NCBI RefSeq assembly: GCF_902859735.1
Contig: NZ_CADIJY010000005.1
Span: forward strand, 124,001 to 188,000
From: Achromobacter aegrifaciens
GTDB lineage: Bacteria; Pseudomonadota; Gammaproteobacteria; Burkholderiales; Burkholderiaceae_B
Length of the DNA stretch: 64,000 nt
Direction: 5' to 3'
Below the pieces are notes generated by a model that worked only from the letters and a program-made list of their open reading frames with translations, was not told the origin of the DNA and ran no database searches. The position numbers and the translations under genes are program-made. Each line of letters starts with the position of its first letter. Positions within the stretch are counted from its first letter, which is position 1. This document shows, piece after piece, positions 8,120 to 19,621 of the stretch.

Positions 8120-9421
8120 CTACCCCCCCTTTTCTGCCTCCAACCAAGGCGCCAGCGCGTCCAGCGTGCGCCCCGTGGCTCCCGAATGCATGCGAAACCA
8201 TGCCAGCGCCGCCTCAGCCGTGCGCTGGCGGCGCGGTTCGTCCGTCAGCAATGCCATGGCCGCTTCCACCGCCTGGCCGGCGTCGGCCGCGCGCAGCACC
8301 GCGCCCGCCGCGATGGCGTCTTCCGCCGCCTGCTTGAAATTGAAGGTGTGCGGACCGACGATGACCGGCACGCCCGCCGCACAGGCCTCGATCAGATTCT
8401 GCCCGCCCAGCGGCGCGAAACTGCCCGCCACGATCGCCACATCCGAAGCGGCATAGTGGAACGCCATCTCGCCCAACGTGTCGCCCAGCAGCACCGCCGT
8501 ACCCGGCCCCGGCGCTACGCCTTCGGAACGCCGGACATACGGCAGCCCGGCCTCCGACAACAGACGCGCAGCCTCGTCAAAGCGCTGCGGATGACGCGGA
8601 ATCAACAGGAACAAGGGCGCGCCCGGCATCGCGGCGTGACGCTTGATGGCCTCGATGAAACCGCTATCCTCGCCCTCCCGCGTGCTGGCCACCGCCACCA
8701 CACGTCGGCCCAGCTGTTCGCGCCAGGCTTGCCCCGCGGCAACCTGCGGCGCCGGCAAGACCAGATCGAATTTCAGATTGCCCGTCACGACGGGCTGCGG
8801 CGCCCCAGCCTGCACCAGCCGGTCCGCGTCCTCCGCGGTCTGCGCCAGCACCGAATCAAGCCCGCCCAGCGCTTCACGCATCACGCCGCCCATCCTGCCC
8901 GCCTGGCGCAGCGACGAGGCCGAAAACCGGGCGCTCACCAACGCCATGGGCACGCCGGCGCCGCGCGCGGCCGCCAGCAGGTTCGGCCAGATCTCGCGTT
9001 CGATGAGCAGGCCGCAACGCGGCCGATACGCCGCCATGAAACGGCGGGTCGCGCCGGGAAAGTCATAAGGCAGCCATGCCTGGCGCAACTGGCCGCGGGC
9101 GATCGCATCCGCGTACTGGCGTGCGCCCTCGGCCCGGCCGGTGGCTGTCATGTGCGTCAGCAACACCGGCAGGCTGCGGTCCAGCAAGGCTTGCAGCAGA
9201 GGCTGTGCGGCGCGCGTCTCGCCCAGGCTGACGGCATGCACCCAGACCGGTGCGGTCCAGGACGCGGCAGCGGCTGTAGCCGTGGCAGGCGCGGCGTGGC
9301 CGAAGCGTTCAGAAGAGAAGATTTCCCATTGTCCGCCCGCGCGCCGGGCGCGGTGGCCCATCCAGAGCCAGACCAGCGGTGATAGAGCCCTGAGCGCCAG
9401 CGAGTAAACGCCGCGATTCAT
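8120..9421 (-). CDS. waaA: 3-deoxy-D-manno-octulosonic acid (Kdo) transferase
   Basis: A 433-aa inner-membrane-associated GT30 enzyme that transfers Kdo from CMP-Kdo to the lipid A precursor. The N-terminus holds a hydrophobic anchor (YSLALRALSPLVWLWMG), followed by VWVHAVSLGETRAAQPLL, which contains the catalytic Glu of the family. The C-terminal half shows the nucleotide-binding signature GSFAPLGGQNLIEACAAGVP. Length matches the family. It lies one base after waaC on the same strand. Bordetella WaaA is known to be monofunctional (adds one Kdo); whether that holds here is not visible in the sequence. Confidence 0.95.
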   Translation of the reverse strand: MNRGVYSLALRALSPLVWLWMGHRARRAGGQWEIFSSERFGHAAPATATAAAASWTAPVWVHAVSLGETRAAQPLLQALLDRSLPVLLTHMTATGRAEGARQYADAIARGQLRQAWLPYDFPGATRRFMAAYRPRCGLLIEREIWPNLLAAARGAGVPMALVSARFSASSLRQAGRMGGVMREALGGLDSVLAQTAEDADRLVQAGAPQPVVTGNLKFDLVLPAPQVAAGQAWREQLGRRVVAVASTREGEDSGFIEAIKRHAAMPGAPLFLLIPRHPQRFDEAARLLSEAGLPYVRRSEGVAPGPGTAVLLGDTLGEMAFHYAASDVAIVAGSFAPLGGQNLIEACAAGVPVIVGPHTFNFKQAAEDAIAAGAVLRAADAGQAVEAAMALLTDEPRRQRTAEAALAWFRMHSGATGRTLDALAPWLEAEKGG

Positions 9422-9422
9422 G

Positions 9423-10463
9423 TCACTGGGCGGCCAAGGCCTGCTCCACCGCCGCCATCACGGCCTCGCGCGACGGCGAAGCCCCGCGGTCGCCCAGGCT
9501 GGCGGTGTAGCTGGAACCGACCAGCGGCGTGCGCACCGGCGTGGACGCACGGTAAATGCCGATGGTGGGCCGGCCCAGGGCGGCCGACAGGTGGGTCAGA
9601 CCGCTGTCCAACCCCACCATCAGGCGCGACCCAGCCAGCAAACGCGCCACCGCCGTCAGGTCCATGCGGGGCATCACCTCAGCCCCATCCATCCCGGCGA
9701 TCAGCAAGCGGGCCCGCTCGGCCTCCTGCTCGTTCCCCGCCAACAATTTCAGGGTGCAGCCGGCCTCGCGCAGGCGGCGGAACACGACGCGCCAGTCTTC
9801 TTCCGGCCAGAGTTTGTCGTCGCGGCTGGCCGACGGCATGATCACGGCGTAGCCGCGGTCCGTATCCAGATGGTGCAAGCGCGGCAGTTCGCCGACGTTC
9901 ATACCCTCGCTGCCGACTTCCAGCACCGGGTCCGCCGCAGGCTGCGTCGCCTGCCGCGCAAAAGCCTGCAGACCGAAATCGGGCGCACCGGCGTATTGGT
10001 AGCCGAACGTCAGGGCGGCCAGCTTGCGCTGGCGGATCACCGCCGGCTGCCAGAATTCCACCCTGTGCCGCACGTTGTAGAACAGCGACGCCAACGGCTC
10101 GCGCGCCGAGCGCCAGTCCAGCCCGTGCCGTACGCCACGGGTCTGGCGCACCAGCCAGGCGGATTTCAGCAAGGCCTGCATGTCGAGCACGATGTCGTAC
10201 TGCTTGGACCGCAGGCGTTCCTTTAGCGCGTGACGCTCTGCCCTGACCTGGCTCGACCACCATGCCTTGCGCCAGCGGCGATGCGCCACCTTGATCACCT
10301 CATTGACCGCCGGGTGCCAACTGGGGATCTCGGCGAATGCTTCTTCCGCCACCCAGTCGATTTCGGCGTCCGGCATATATCGGGCGATATCAGATATAGC
10401 AGGCAGCATGTGCACCAGATCGCCGAGGGACGATGTGCGAACGATGAGAATGCGTGTTGGCAT
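9423..10463 (-). CDS. waaC: LPS heptosyltransferase I
   Basis: A 346-aa GT9 enzyme that adds the first L-glycero-D-manno-heptose to Kdo of the LPS inner core at the cytoplasmic face. It begins ILIVRTSSLGDLVHMLPAIS, the diagnostic WaaC start, and carries the C-terminal acceptor/donor motif GLDSGLTHLSAALGRPTIGIY. An in-frame TTG directly precedes the ATG at 10463; the ATG is preferred. It is transcribed with waaA. The pair marks the core-LPS side of the O-antigen locus, which begins ~200 bp away on the opposite strand. Confidence 0.94.
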   Translation of the reverse strand: MPTRILIVRTSSLGDLVHMLPAISDIARYMPDAEIDWVAEEAFAEIPSWHPAVNEVIKVAHRRWRKAWWSSQVRAERHALKERLRSKQYDIVLDMQALLKSAWLVRQTRGVRHGLDWRSAREPLASLFYNVRHRVEFWQPAVIRQRKLAALTFGYQYAGAPDFGLQAFARQATQPAADPVLEVGSEGMNVGELPRLHHLDTDRGYAVIMPSASRDDKLWPEEDWRVVFRRLREAGCTLKLLAGNEQEAERARLLIAGMDGAEVMPRMDLTAVARLLAGSRLMVGLDSGLTHLSAALGRPTIGIYRASTPVRTPLVGSSYTASLGDRGASPSREAVMAAVEQALAAQ

Positions 10464-10668
10464 CAAAGCAAAGACGGTTCAGTCAGAAACGCGAATGTAC
10501 AACACAACGCCTTCCTTCTCCCGGGTTCGCGGCCGAAACCAGGCGCTATGATCCCTACAACACATCACGGCGGGACGGTCACAATTCCACATACAGTGAG
10601 GCGCAGACTTGCCCGCCATATTGACCGGTTGACATACAATCACAGTCTCATCATTGAGTTCGACCGAA

Positions 10669-11505
10669 ATGCAATCCAAATCTGGCGATTTCCCGAATAT
10701 TGTCGGCCTGCTGCTCTCCTATAGGAAATTGCTGGTTTTGGCCATTATTTTGGGAACCATCATCGGCGTCACCATGCCCAAGCGCACCCCGCTTTGGACG
10801 GCCAGCGGACTCATTAGGCTCGGGCAGATCAGCGGGACCCTCCTTACAGATGGGGCGACGATCGGATCGATTTCGCAGCAACCCAGCTTCCTGCACGATA
10901 CCCTCGAGAAAGCCGGCATGCCGAGCGATTTGCGCGACCCGAAAGCCCTGCTGGCGTCGCGCACGTTCACCGCGCTCGCTCAAGGCACCCCGAGTCTCGT
11001 CCTGTTGCGGGTAAATGCATATTTTCCGGACGAAGCCAAGCGCATCGTGGAGGTCGCGATTGCCACGGTGCAGCAACAGACCGAGGCAGTCTTCCACGAC
11101 GAAGTCGAGCTGCGCAAGCGCAAGCTCGCAGCTGCGGAAAAACAGTTGGCGGAAAACCTCAGCGAACGAGACATGGTCGTTACGGCGCTCCAATCGGGGC
11201 AAATTGCTCCTGCGACGGCCGTGATGGATTCGCTGGTGGTGTCGTATCTGCTGCGCGCCACCCAAGCCGATTCTGACCGCTTGCGCCTCTTGATCGAGTC
11301 GCTGCAGGATCAAATCAATCCGATCCGCACCTTCAACACAAAGCTGGAGACGCCGATTTCGGTCACGACGCCTCTGGGCGGCAGCTTGATCGTCAGCGGT
11401 GCAATAGGCGCCATCGTCGGTTTTATCATCGCCTTCCTATTGGCGCTGATTCAAACCTTGATTCGTACCCGCCATCCCGTGAGCAATCTCCTGAATCGCG
11501 AATAA
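10669..11505 (+). CDS. Wzz-type O-antigen chain length regulator
   Basis: A 278-aa inner-membrane protein with the Wzz topology: an N-terminal membrane helix (~17-35, LLVLAIILGTIIGV), a mostly helical periplasmic domain with a coiled coil rich in RKRKLAAAEKQLAE, and a C-terminal helix (IVSGAIGAIVGFIIAFLLAL). It probably sets the modal length of the Wzy-made polymer. It is shorter than E. coli Wzz (about 325 aa). The start may be the ATG at 10669 or a TTG at 10654; neither has a strong ribosome site. Followed after 17 bp by the polymerase-like gene. Confidence 0.8.
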   Translation: MQSKSGDFPNIVGLLLSYRKLLVLAIILGTIIGVTMPKRTPLWTASGLIRLGQISGTLLTDGATIGSISQQPSFLHDTLEKAGMPSDLRDPKALLASRTFTALAQGTPSLVLLRVNAYFPDEAKRIVEVAIATVQQQTEAVFHDEVELRKRKLAAAEKQLAENLSERDMVVTALQSGQIAPATAVMDSLVVSYLLRATQADSDRLRLLIESLQDQINPIRTFNTKLETPISVTTPLGGSLIVSGAIGAIVGFIIAFLLALIQTLIRTRHPVSNLLNRE

Positions 11506-11522
11506 CGCATCGGTTCAAAGTG

Positions 11523-12713
11523 ATGCCGTGTGCAACTATGTCAACTGATCGTCGTCATCCGAACAGGACGGCGGGGTGGTTGGCGTTTGGTGCATTTTGC
11601 ATCATGTTTCCGGTCTACATCGCCTACCAAATTTTCGTGCAAAAGGGGGTAATCCACCCATACCTGGGTGGGTACTTTTCAGCCGGGATGGCAATCAGCT
11701 TGCCACTGTTGCTGCTTGCCGCCTCTGTCAAACCACACTCGCATATCCCACCGGACTTGGTGGAATGGCTGTTCGTCCTGTTCATGTTGCTTTTCGGCAT
11801 GAGCCTCGCCGTAGGCGTGTATACCAATGTCACGCCCGATATCCTGAGGCCCAATGCGATTACATGGTGCTCGTTCGTTGTGCTGTACCTGCTGGGATTG
11901 CTTTTCCCCTGGGGCGATAAGGCTGCGACGCACTACGCGCAACTCATTTTCGTCGGTCTTCTACTTCTCATCCTGCTCAATACGAAGGGAGGCCAACTGA
12001 TCGGCGTAGGCTACATCTCGCCGGGAGCCGACAAGGAATTGAATTACCAAGCCGTCGCGCTGGCCTACATCGTGGCGACCCTGGCCGCGCTGCCCCCCGC
12101 ACGGGTTCTGATCAGGTACGCCGGCTACGTATTCTCGATCATTGCTCTATACATAGTCGGCGCACGCTCCGAATTCGTGGCCTTTGCGTTCATCGCCGGC
12201 ACCATCGAGTTCTGCATGGCCAAACGAAAAGCGCTGTTCGTCGCGCTGGGCATCGTCGGAATCGTCGCGCTTCTCGCGCTGGCCCATGCCATGCTCGGCA
12301 CGCTGCCGGGCAGCCGTATCCTGGGCCTGTCCGATGTTAGCGAAGACGCGTCCAGCATCGCCCGGGCCGCGCTAACCACTGATGCCTGGCTGTCGATCAG
12401 CCTGGCGCCATTCCTGGGTGAATACGGCAGCTACCTGCCCGGCAACTACGCCCACAACATTCTTTCCGCCTGGGTCGACATGGGCTTGGCAGGCATCGTC
12501 ACGTTGGCACTGTTGCTGACGTTCGCCAGCGCCAGCATCATGCTCACTTACCGCAACTGGGTCCGTACGCCCGTGTTCCTCGTAACGGCGGCGCTGCTTG
12601 TGGCGAGCATACTGCTTATGCTCTTCGCCAAGTACTACACCTATCAGTTGCTGCCTATTGCAATCGGCGCCTATGGGAACCTGCGGCGCCGGGATGCCGG
12701 CTACTCCACGTGA
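11523..12713 (+). CDS. O-antigen polymerase/ligase-like polytopic membrane protein (Wzy/WaaL type)
   Basis: A 396-aa very hydrophobic protein with roughly ten to twelve predicted membrane helices and one larger loop between the later helices (residues ~255-310, containing RILGLSDVSEDASSI and GSYLPGNYAHNILSAWVDMG). HN in a late loop is common in the O-antigen ligase/polymerase family. Its place next to wzz suggests Wzy, but WaaL cannot be excluded from sequence alone. The start is uncertain: GTG 11520, ATG 11523 and ATG 11538 are in frame. The 3' end overlaps the convergent LpxD-like gene by 13 bp. Confidence 0.75.
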   Translation: MPCATMSTDRRHPNRTAGWLAFGAFCIMFPVYIAYQIFVQKGVIHPYLGGYFSAGMAISLPLLLLAASVKPHSHIPPDLVEWLFVLFMLLFGMSLAVGVYTNVTPDILRPNAITWCSFVVLYLLGLLFPWGDKAATHYAQLIFVGLLLLILLNTKGGQLIGVGYISPGADKELNYQAVALAYIVATLAALPPARVLIRYAGYVFSIIALYIVGARSEFVAFAFIAGTIEFCMAKRKALFVALGIVGIVALLALAHAMLGTLPGSRILGLSDVSEDASSIARAALTTDAWLSISLAPFLGEYGSYLPGNYAHNILSAWVDMGLAGIVTLALLLTFASASIMLTYRNWVRTPVFLVTAALLVASILLMLFAKYYTYQLLPIAIGAYGNLRRRDAGYST

Positions 12714-13576
12714 CGAATGTGCTTGGCGGGGTTGCCCGCCACGATGCTCTTGTCATCGACATTGCGCACAACCACAGCGCCAAGGCCAACAATGGCCTTC
12801 TCGCCGATTTTCAGCTGATTTAGTACCGATGCATTCGGCGCGACCCAAGCCTGGGCGCCAATGCGTACGCCGCCGCTGATCTCCGCGCACGCGATGACGA
12901 ACGCATCCTCGCCCACCTCGACGTTATGCGCGATATGCACGTGATCGTCAATCTTTGCGCCGCGCCGGATCAGCGTATCGCCCAGCGTTCCACGGCAAAC
13001 GGTAGTCAACGAGCCGATCTCTACATCGTCTTCGATGATCACTCGGCCCAAATGGGGGAGCCGCAGCGCCTTGCCATCCACATCACGTTCGAATCCAAAG
13101 CCATCCTCACCAACGACCGCGCAGGACTTGATGATGCTGCGTGCGCCGATGGTGACTTCATCCTGGATCACAACGTTGTGCAAGATCCGCGCACCCGGTC
13201 CAACCACCACCCCCTTGCCAAGCACCACGTTCTGCCCGATGGAGGCAGTTGGATGAATGTCGGGTTCGGCCTGGGACCAGACATAGCCCGCCGTCTCTTC
13301 GATATAAGCCAATGCCCGCGCGAAATCCAGCCTGGGAGTCGGCGACACCAGCGCGTGGCCTCTCACCAAAGCGGCGTGCTCCGGGGAGACGATCACCACG
13401 GCTCCGTCCGGCGCCTTTTCCGCCCAAGGACCCGATTTCGCGAAGCTCAGCGCTCCCGCGACCGCTTCGTCGACCGCCGCGATCGACGTAATCTCGACAT
13501 CGCTCGCCAAGGCCGGCAACCCCAGATATCGGGCGACGTCATTGGCCGAAACCGGCTTGCTTATTGCTCTACCCAT
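12701..13576 (-). CDS. LpxD-like N-acyltransferase (left-handed beta-helix) in O-antigen locus
   Basis: A 291-aa protein resembling LpxD throughout: an N-terminal uridine-binding-like domain (~1-105), hexapeptide repeats from ~107, a GEDGFGFE segment, and the catalytic-type His in DDHVHIAHNVEVGEDAFVIA. LpxD N-acylates UDP-3-O-acyl-GlcN with an acyl-ACP. This copy is ~50 aa shorter than housekeeping LpxD and lies among O-antigen genes, so it is likely a paralog that N-acylates a sugar nucleotide of the O-unit. A good AGGTGA ribosome site precedes the ATG at 13576. It overlaps the upstream deacetylase gene by 16 bp, so deacetylation followed by re-acylation is an attractive joint role (inference). 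Confidence 0.8.
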   Translation of the reverse strand: MGRAISKPVSANDVARYLGLPALASDVEITSIAAVDEAVAGALSFAKSGPWAEKAPDGAVVIVSPEHAALVRGHALVSPTPRLDFARALAYIEETAGYVWSQAEPDIHPTASIGQNVVLGKGVVVGPGARILHNVVIQDEVTIGARSIIKSCAVVGEDGFGFERDVDGKALRLPHLGRVIIEDDVEIGSLTTVCRGTLGDTLIRRGAKIDDHVHIAHNVEVGEDAFVIACAEISGGVRIGAQAWVAPNASVLNQLKIGEKAIVGLGAVVVRNVDDKSIVAGNPAKHIRHVE

Positions 13577-14193
13577 CGAATCACCTCGAAAGCTTCCGCA
13601 TAGCGCATGCCGACCTGGCAACCACGCTGTACAGCTAGACTGTGGATCAATTCATCGTAGTTCGGCGCACGGAATGCCTGTGACTTATACGCAGCCAGTG
13701 CGCGGATCTTGCATTGCAGATGCTTCTCTTCCACTCCGTGGAAAAACGTCAAATCCGTTCGACGATTATTCCAGGGAATTTCGTAACCCAGAATCGTTGC
13801 GCGCTTGAATGCCCTGAACGCTTCACGATTGATGACTTCGTGGTCCTGGTGCGTGTCGTAGGAATTCGGGCCCACCACCACATCGGGATCGATCTCCTTG
13901 CGAAGGCGGACCATTGCTTCCAGGATTTCCTGGCGGTCACGCGGGAAATACCGCACGCGGAACTGGAACACCTGCAATTGTGAGGCCGGCAGGTTGATTT
14001 CTTTCGCCGCATCCACGATTTCGGTGCGCAGGATGTCCTGCGGCAGGCCTGCGGGTACGGATTCCTCGGCAGCGGAAAACGCCGCATAGTGCACTTCGTG
14101 CCCTTGCTCCGCCCATTTCGCCATCGACGCGCCGCAGCCCCATTCGCCATCGTCCGTGTGGGGACCCAAGATCAGATACTTTTTCTTCTTCAA
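13561..14193 (-). CDS. PIG-L family N-deacetylase (LmbE-like)
   Basis: A 210-aa Zn-dependent deacetylase of the PIG-L/LmbE family. The metal motif appears as LGPHTDDGEWGCG near the N-terminus (canonical PHPDD, here PHTDD, keeping His and Asp-Asp) and DTHQDHEVINREAF carries the third ligand. Relatives deacetylate GlcNAc-containing lipids or glycosides. The best start is a TTG at 14193 because AGGAGA stands six bases upstream; the ATG at 14217 would place that ribosome site inside the gene. It is coupled to the LpxD-like gene by overlap. The likely substrate is an N-acetylated sugar of the O-antigen pathway, not proven. Confidence 0.8.
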   Translation of the reverse strand: MKKKKYLILGPHTDDGEWGCGASMAKWAEQGHEVHYAAFSAAEESVPAGLPQDILRTEIVDAAKEINLPASQLQVFQFRVRYFPRDRQEILEAMVRLRKEIDPDVVVGPNSYDTHQDHEVINREAFRAFKRATILGYEIPWNNRRTDLTFFHGVEEKHLQCKIRALAAYKSQAFRAPNYDELIHSLAVQRGCQVGMRYAEAFEVIRWVEQ

Positions 14194-16879
<2,686 letters not shown>

Positions 16880-16883
<4 letters not shown>

Positions 16884-17986
16884 TCGATTTCGTTGACCTC
16901 AAGGCTCAACAGGGCCGCATTAAAGACAAGATCGACGCGGGCATCCAGCGCGTACTGGCGCACGGCCAGTTCATTCTCGGCCCCGAAGTCGCTGAACTTG
17001 AACAAAAGTTGGCAGCCTACGTCGGCGCCGAATTCTGCATCAGCTGCGCAAACGGCACGGACGCACTGCAAATCGTGCAAATGGCGTTGGGCATCGGGCC
17101 TGGCGACGAAGTCATCACACCCGGCTTTAACTACATCGCGACCGCCGAGACCGTCGCGCTGCTGGGCGCCAAGCCTGTTTACGTGGACGTCGACCCGCAC
17201 ACGTGCAACCTCGACCCCGCGAAGCTCGAAGCGGCGATCACCCCCAAGACCAAGGCCATCATTCCGGTTTCGCTCTATGGACAATGCGCCGATCTCGACG
17301 CAATCAACGCCATCGCCGAGCGCCACGGCATCCCGGTGATCGAAGATGCCGCCCAGAGCTATGGCGCGACCTACAAAGGCCGCAAATCCTGCAATCTGAG
17401 CGCAATTTCGTGCACCAGCTTTTTCCCGAGCAAGCCTTTGGGCTGCTACGGCGATGGCGGCGCAATCTTCACCAATGACCCCGAGTTGGCCCGCGTTATC
17501 CGCCAGATCGCCCGTCACGGCCAGGACCGCCGCTATCACCATGTCCGCATCGGAGTGAACAGTCGACTCGACACTCTGCAGGCGGCCGTTCTGCTTCCGA
17601 AGCTGGAAATTCTCGACGAAGAACTGGCCCTGCGCGACCAGGTTGCAACCCGCTACACTGCCGCGTTCCACGCCGCGGGCATCACGCAGACGCCTTTCGT
17701 GGCCGATGGCAACGTCAGCGCATGGGCGCAGTACACGATCCTGGTGCCGAACCGCGCCGCGCTACAGGAGCACCTGAAAGCCCAGGGCATCCCGACGGCC
17801 GTGCACTATCCAATCCCGTTGAACAAGCAGCCTGCCGTGCGTGACGACTCGGCCAACCTGCCGATCGGGGATCAGCTTGCAGAACAGGTCATGAGCTTGC
17901 CCATGCACCCGTACCTGGAGCCGGATGTCCAGCAACAAATCGTTCAGGCAGTCGCCCAAGGCATAGAACGTAGCGCCAGCCGCTGA
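16880..17986 (+). CDS. wlbC: UDP-3-keto-GlcNAc uronate aminotransferase (DegT/DnrJ/EryC1, WlbC type)
   Basis: A 368-aa PLP enzyme of the sugar aminotransferase family; in the characterised pathway it transaminates the C3 ketone made by WlbA using glutamate. The Schiff-base lysine is Lys185 in [16 protein letters not shown], and the PLP-pocket Asp is in [11 protein letters not shown]. The start at 16880 ([20 protein letters not shown]) is coupled to wlbB by ATGA and has the usual WlbC/WbpE N-terminus. With WlbA and WlbB it yields UDP-GlcNAc3NAcA. No WlbD/WbpI-type 2-epimerase lies next to it. Confidence 0.92.
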
Positions 17987-18001
17987 TGCCCCGCTGGCAT
18001 C
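17985..18001 (+). terminator. Hairpin at the end of wlbC
   Basis: A perfect 6-bp stem GATGCC / GGCATC with a 5-nt loop begins inside the wlbC stop codon. No T run follows, so it may slow or end transcription, protect the 3' end, or be incidental. The ~200 bp to the flippase gene contain nothing else recognised. Confidence 0.25.
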
Positions 18002-18193
18002 GCTAACGGCAGCCCTGGACCATGTCTCCCTCCACATGCCCAGTATCAATATCCGGGCTTGGCCCACTCAGTTGAGTCGCCAGACTTTATTGTGAAGGGA
18101 GATACACCCATTTGGGAGTCGAACCTGGCCAGGTACAGTGCTTCGCTGCCTTAAAACTGCCTGCGATGCTATCGGTGAAAGGCTGATTGATTC

Positions 18194-19483
18194 ATGTCTA
18201 GTAGATTGCGCTATACAAACATAAAGAGTTTTTTCCAAAACCACGGACTGTTGCGTTCAATATTGATCTTGGTAAGTGGCGCGGGGCTGGCCCACCTTAT
18301 CACAGCGCTCGCCCTGCCATTTCTTACCCGGCTGTATACGCCAAGTGAGTTCAGTACATTGGCGGCATTTTCCGCCGTGCTGTCCACCATTTCCGTAGCC
18401 GCATGCCTGCGATTTGATATTGCAATTCCTCTGGCCAGCCGCGATGAAGAAGCCCGCCACCTGCTTGGATTTGCGCTAATTTCGACTTCCGTCATAGCTT
18501 TCATCGCTGCGGTCGTAGTCTTTTGGAAAGGCGATGCGCTCGCTGCACTATTCGGCAGAGGCCTGTCAGTTGCCCATCTTTGGCTTATTCCTCTGGGCAT
18601 CATATGCGCGGGAGCTTACGCAGCATTTCAAAATTGGTTCATACGAGAAAAGAAATTCTGGTCGATAGCAAAGAGTAGAATCGCCCAATCAATAGCAAGC
18701 GTTGGCACACAAGTCACACTCGGAATTTTAGGTGCGGGCGCGATAGGATTGCTGACCGGATATATATTTAACACTGGCATTGGTTTTCTAATTCTTTGTG
18801 GAATTTGGTGGCACTGGAGACGATCGCGACCAACCCTTCAGGCCCAACCCTCGACGAGTGCGAAAGCAACCTGGAAAAAATATGACCAATTTCCAAAATT
18901 CTCAGTTATAGAGGCATTAGCCAATAGCGCCTCCACGCAAATACCGCTAATGATAATAGCCGCCTCCCTCACCGGGCCGGAGGCGGGCTATCTATTATTG
19001 GGGATAAATATAATACAGGCTCCCATGGCCGTACTGGGATCATCCATTTCCCAAGTATTTATTTCCCAAGCCCCAGAAAAAAATCGGCAAGGAAAACTCA
19101 ATCAGTTTGTTTTCACTATGCTGAAAAACCTGCTGAAAACAGGTGGTCCGCCGTTATTGATTTTAGGCGCCGTTTCCCCATTTTGCTTTGGCGTGATCTT
19201 TGGAGCTGGATGGGAGCGAGCAGGGATTTTAGTGGCATGGATGACCCCATGGTTTATCTTGCAGTTTATCGTTGCCCCCGTATCTTCGAGCTTGCACATT
19301 ATTGGCGCACTCAGGCTCGCACTATTGGTACAAGTGGTGGGATTCTTATTGAGGACGGGCGCAGTCTATCTTTGCACGCGCTTTGCTTCGGATTGGGTTT
19401 CTGAGGTCTACGCCCTAACAGGCGCATTATTTTATTTATTCTATTTAGCAGTAACGATGATGGCCATCAAGAAGTATCGTTAG
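18194..19483 (+). CDS. wzx: Wzx-type O-unit flippase (MOP superfamily)
   Basis: A 429-aa polytopic protein with about twelve membrane helices. The N-terminal region (GAGLAHLITALALPFLTRLY, then TPSEFSTLAAFSAV) is typical of Wzx/oligosaccharide flippases, which move undecaprenyl-linked O-units to the periplasm. It is the only clear Wzx in the locus. Codon use and base composition are visibly more AT-rich than the wlb genes before it or the hisH/hisF genes after it, a common sign of horizontal exchange of wzx and wzy. No strong ribosome site is seen at the ATG. Confidence 0.88.
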   Translation: MSSRLRYTNIKSFFQNHGLLRSILILVSGAGLAHLITALALPFLTRLYTPSEFSTLAAFSAVLSTISVAACLRFDIAIPLASRDEEARHLLGFALISTSVIAFIAAVVVFWKGDALAALFGRGLSVAHLWLIPLGIICAGAYAAFQNWFIREKKFWSIAKSRIAQSIASVGTQVTLGILGAGAIGLLTGYIFNTGIGFLILCGIWWHWRRSRPTLQAQPSTSAKATWKKYDQFPKFSVIEALANSASTQIPLMIIAASLTGPEAGYLLLGINIIQAPMAVLGSSISQVFISQAPEKNRQGKLNQFVFTMLKNLLKTGGPPLLILGAVSPFCFGVIFGAGWERAGILVAWMTPWFILQFIVAPVSSSLHIIGALRLALLVQVVGFLLRTGAVYLCTRFASDWVSEVYALTGALFYLFYLAVTMMAIKKYR

Positions 19484-19621
19484 ACCCATGCATCTCTGGA
19501 TCTTGTTTCAAACGATAGCGCACATTATCCAGGGAAAGTCACTACAATCGCCCCCTGCCTACCGTACTTGTTAGCCCTTTATGCAGTTCTGTTCCGTACT
19601 ATCAAAATTTTCCTGCAAACG

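Noticed and set aside
10629-10657. TTGACA at 10629 as the -35 box of the wzz promoter
   Set aside because: The matching -10 at proper spacing (CATTGA) is poor and would place the transcript start only a few bases before the ATG.
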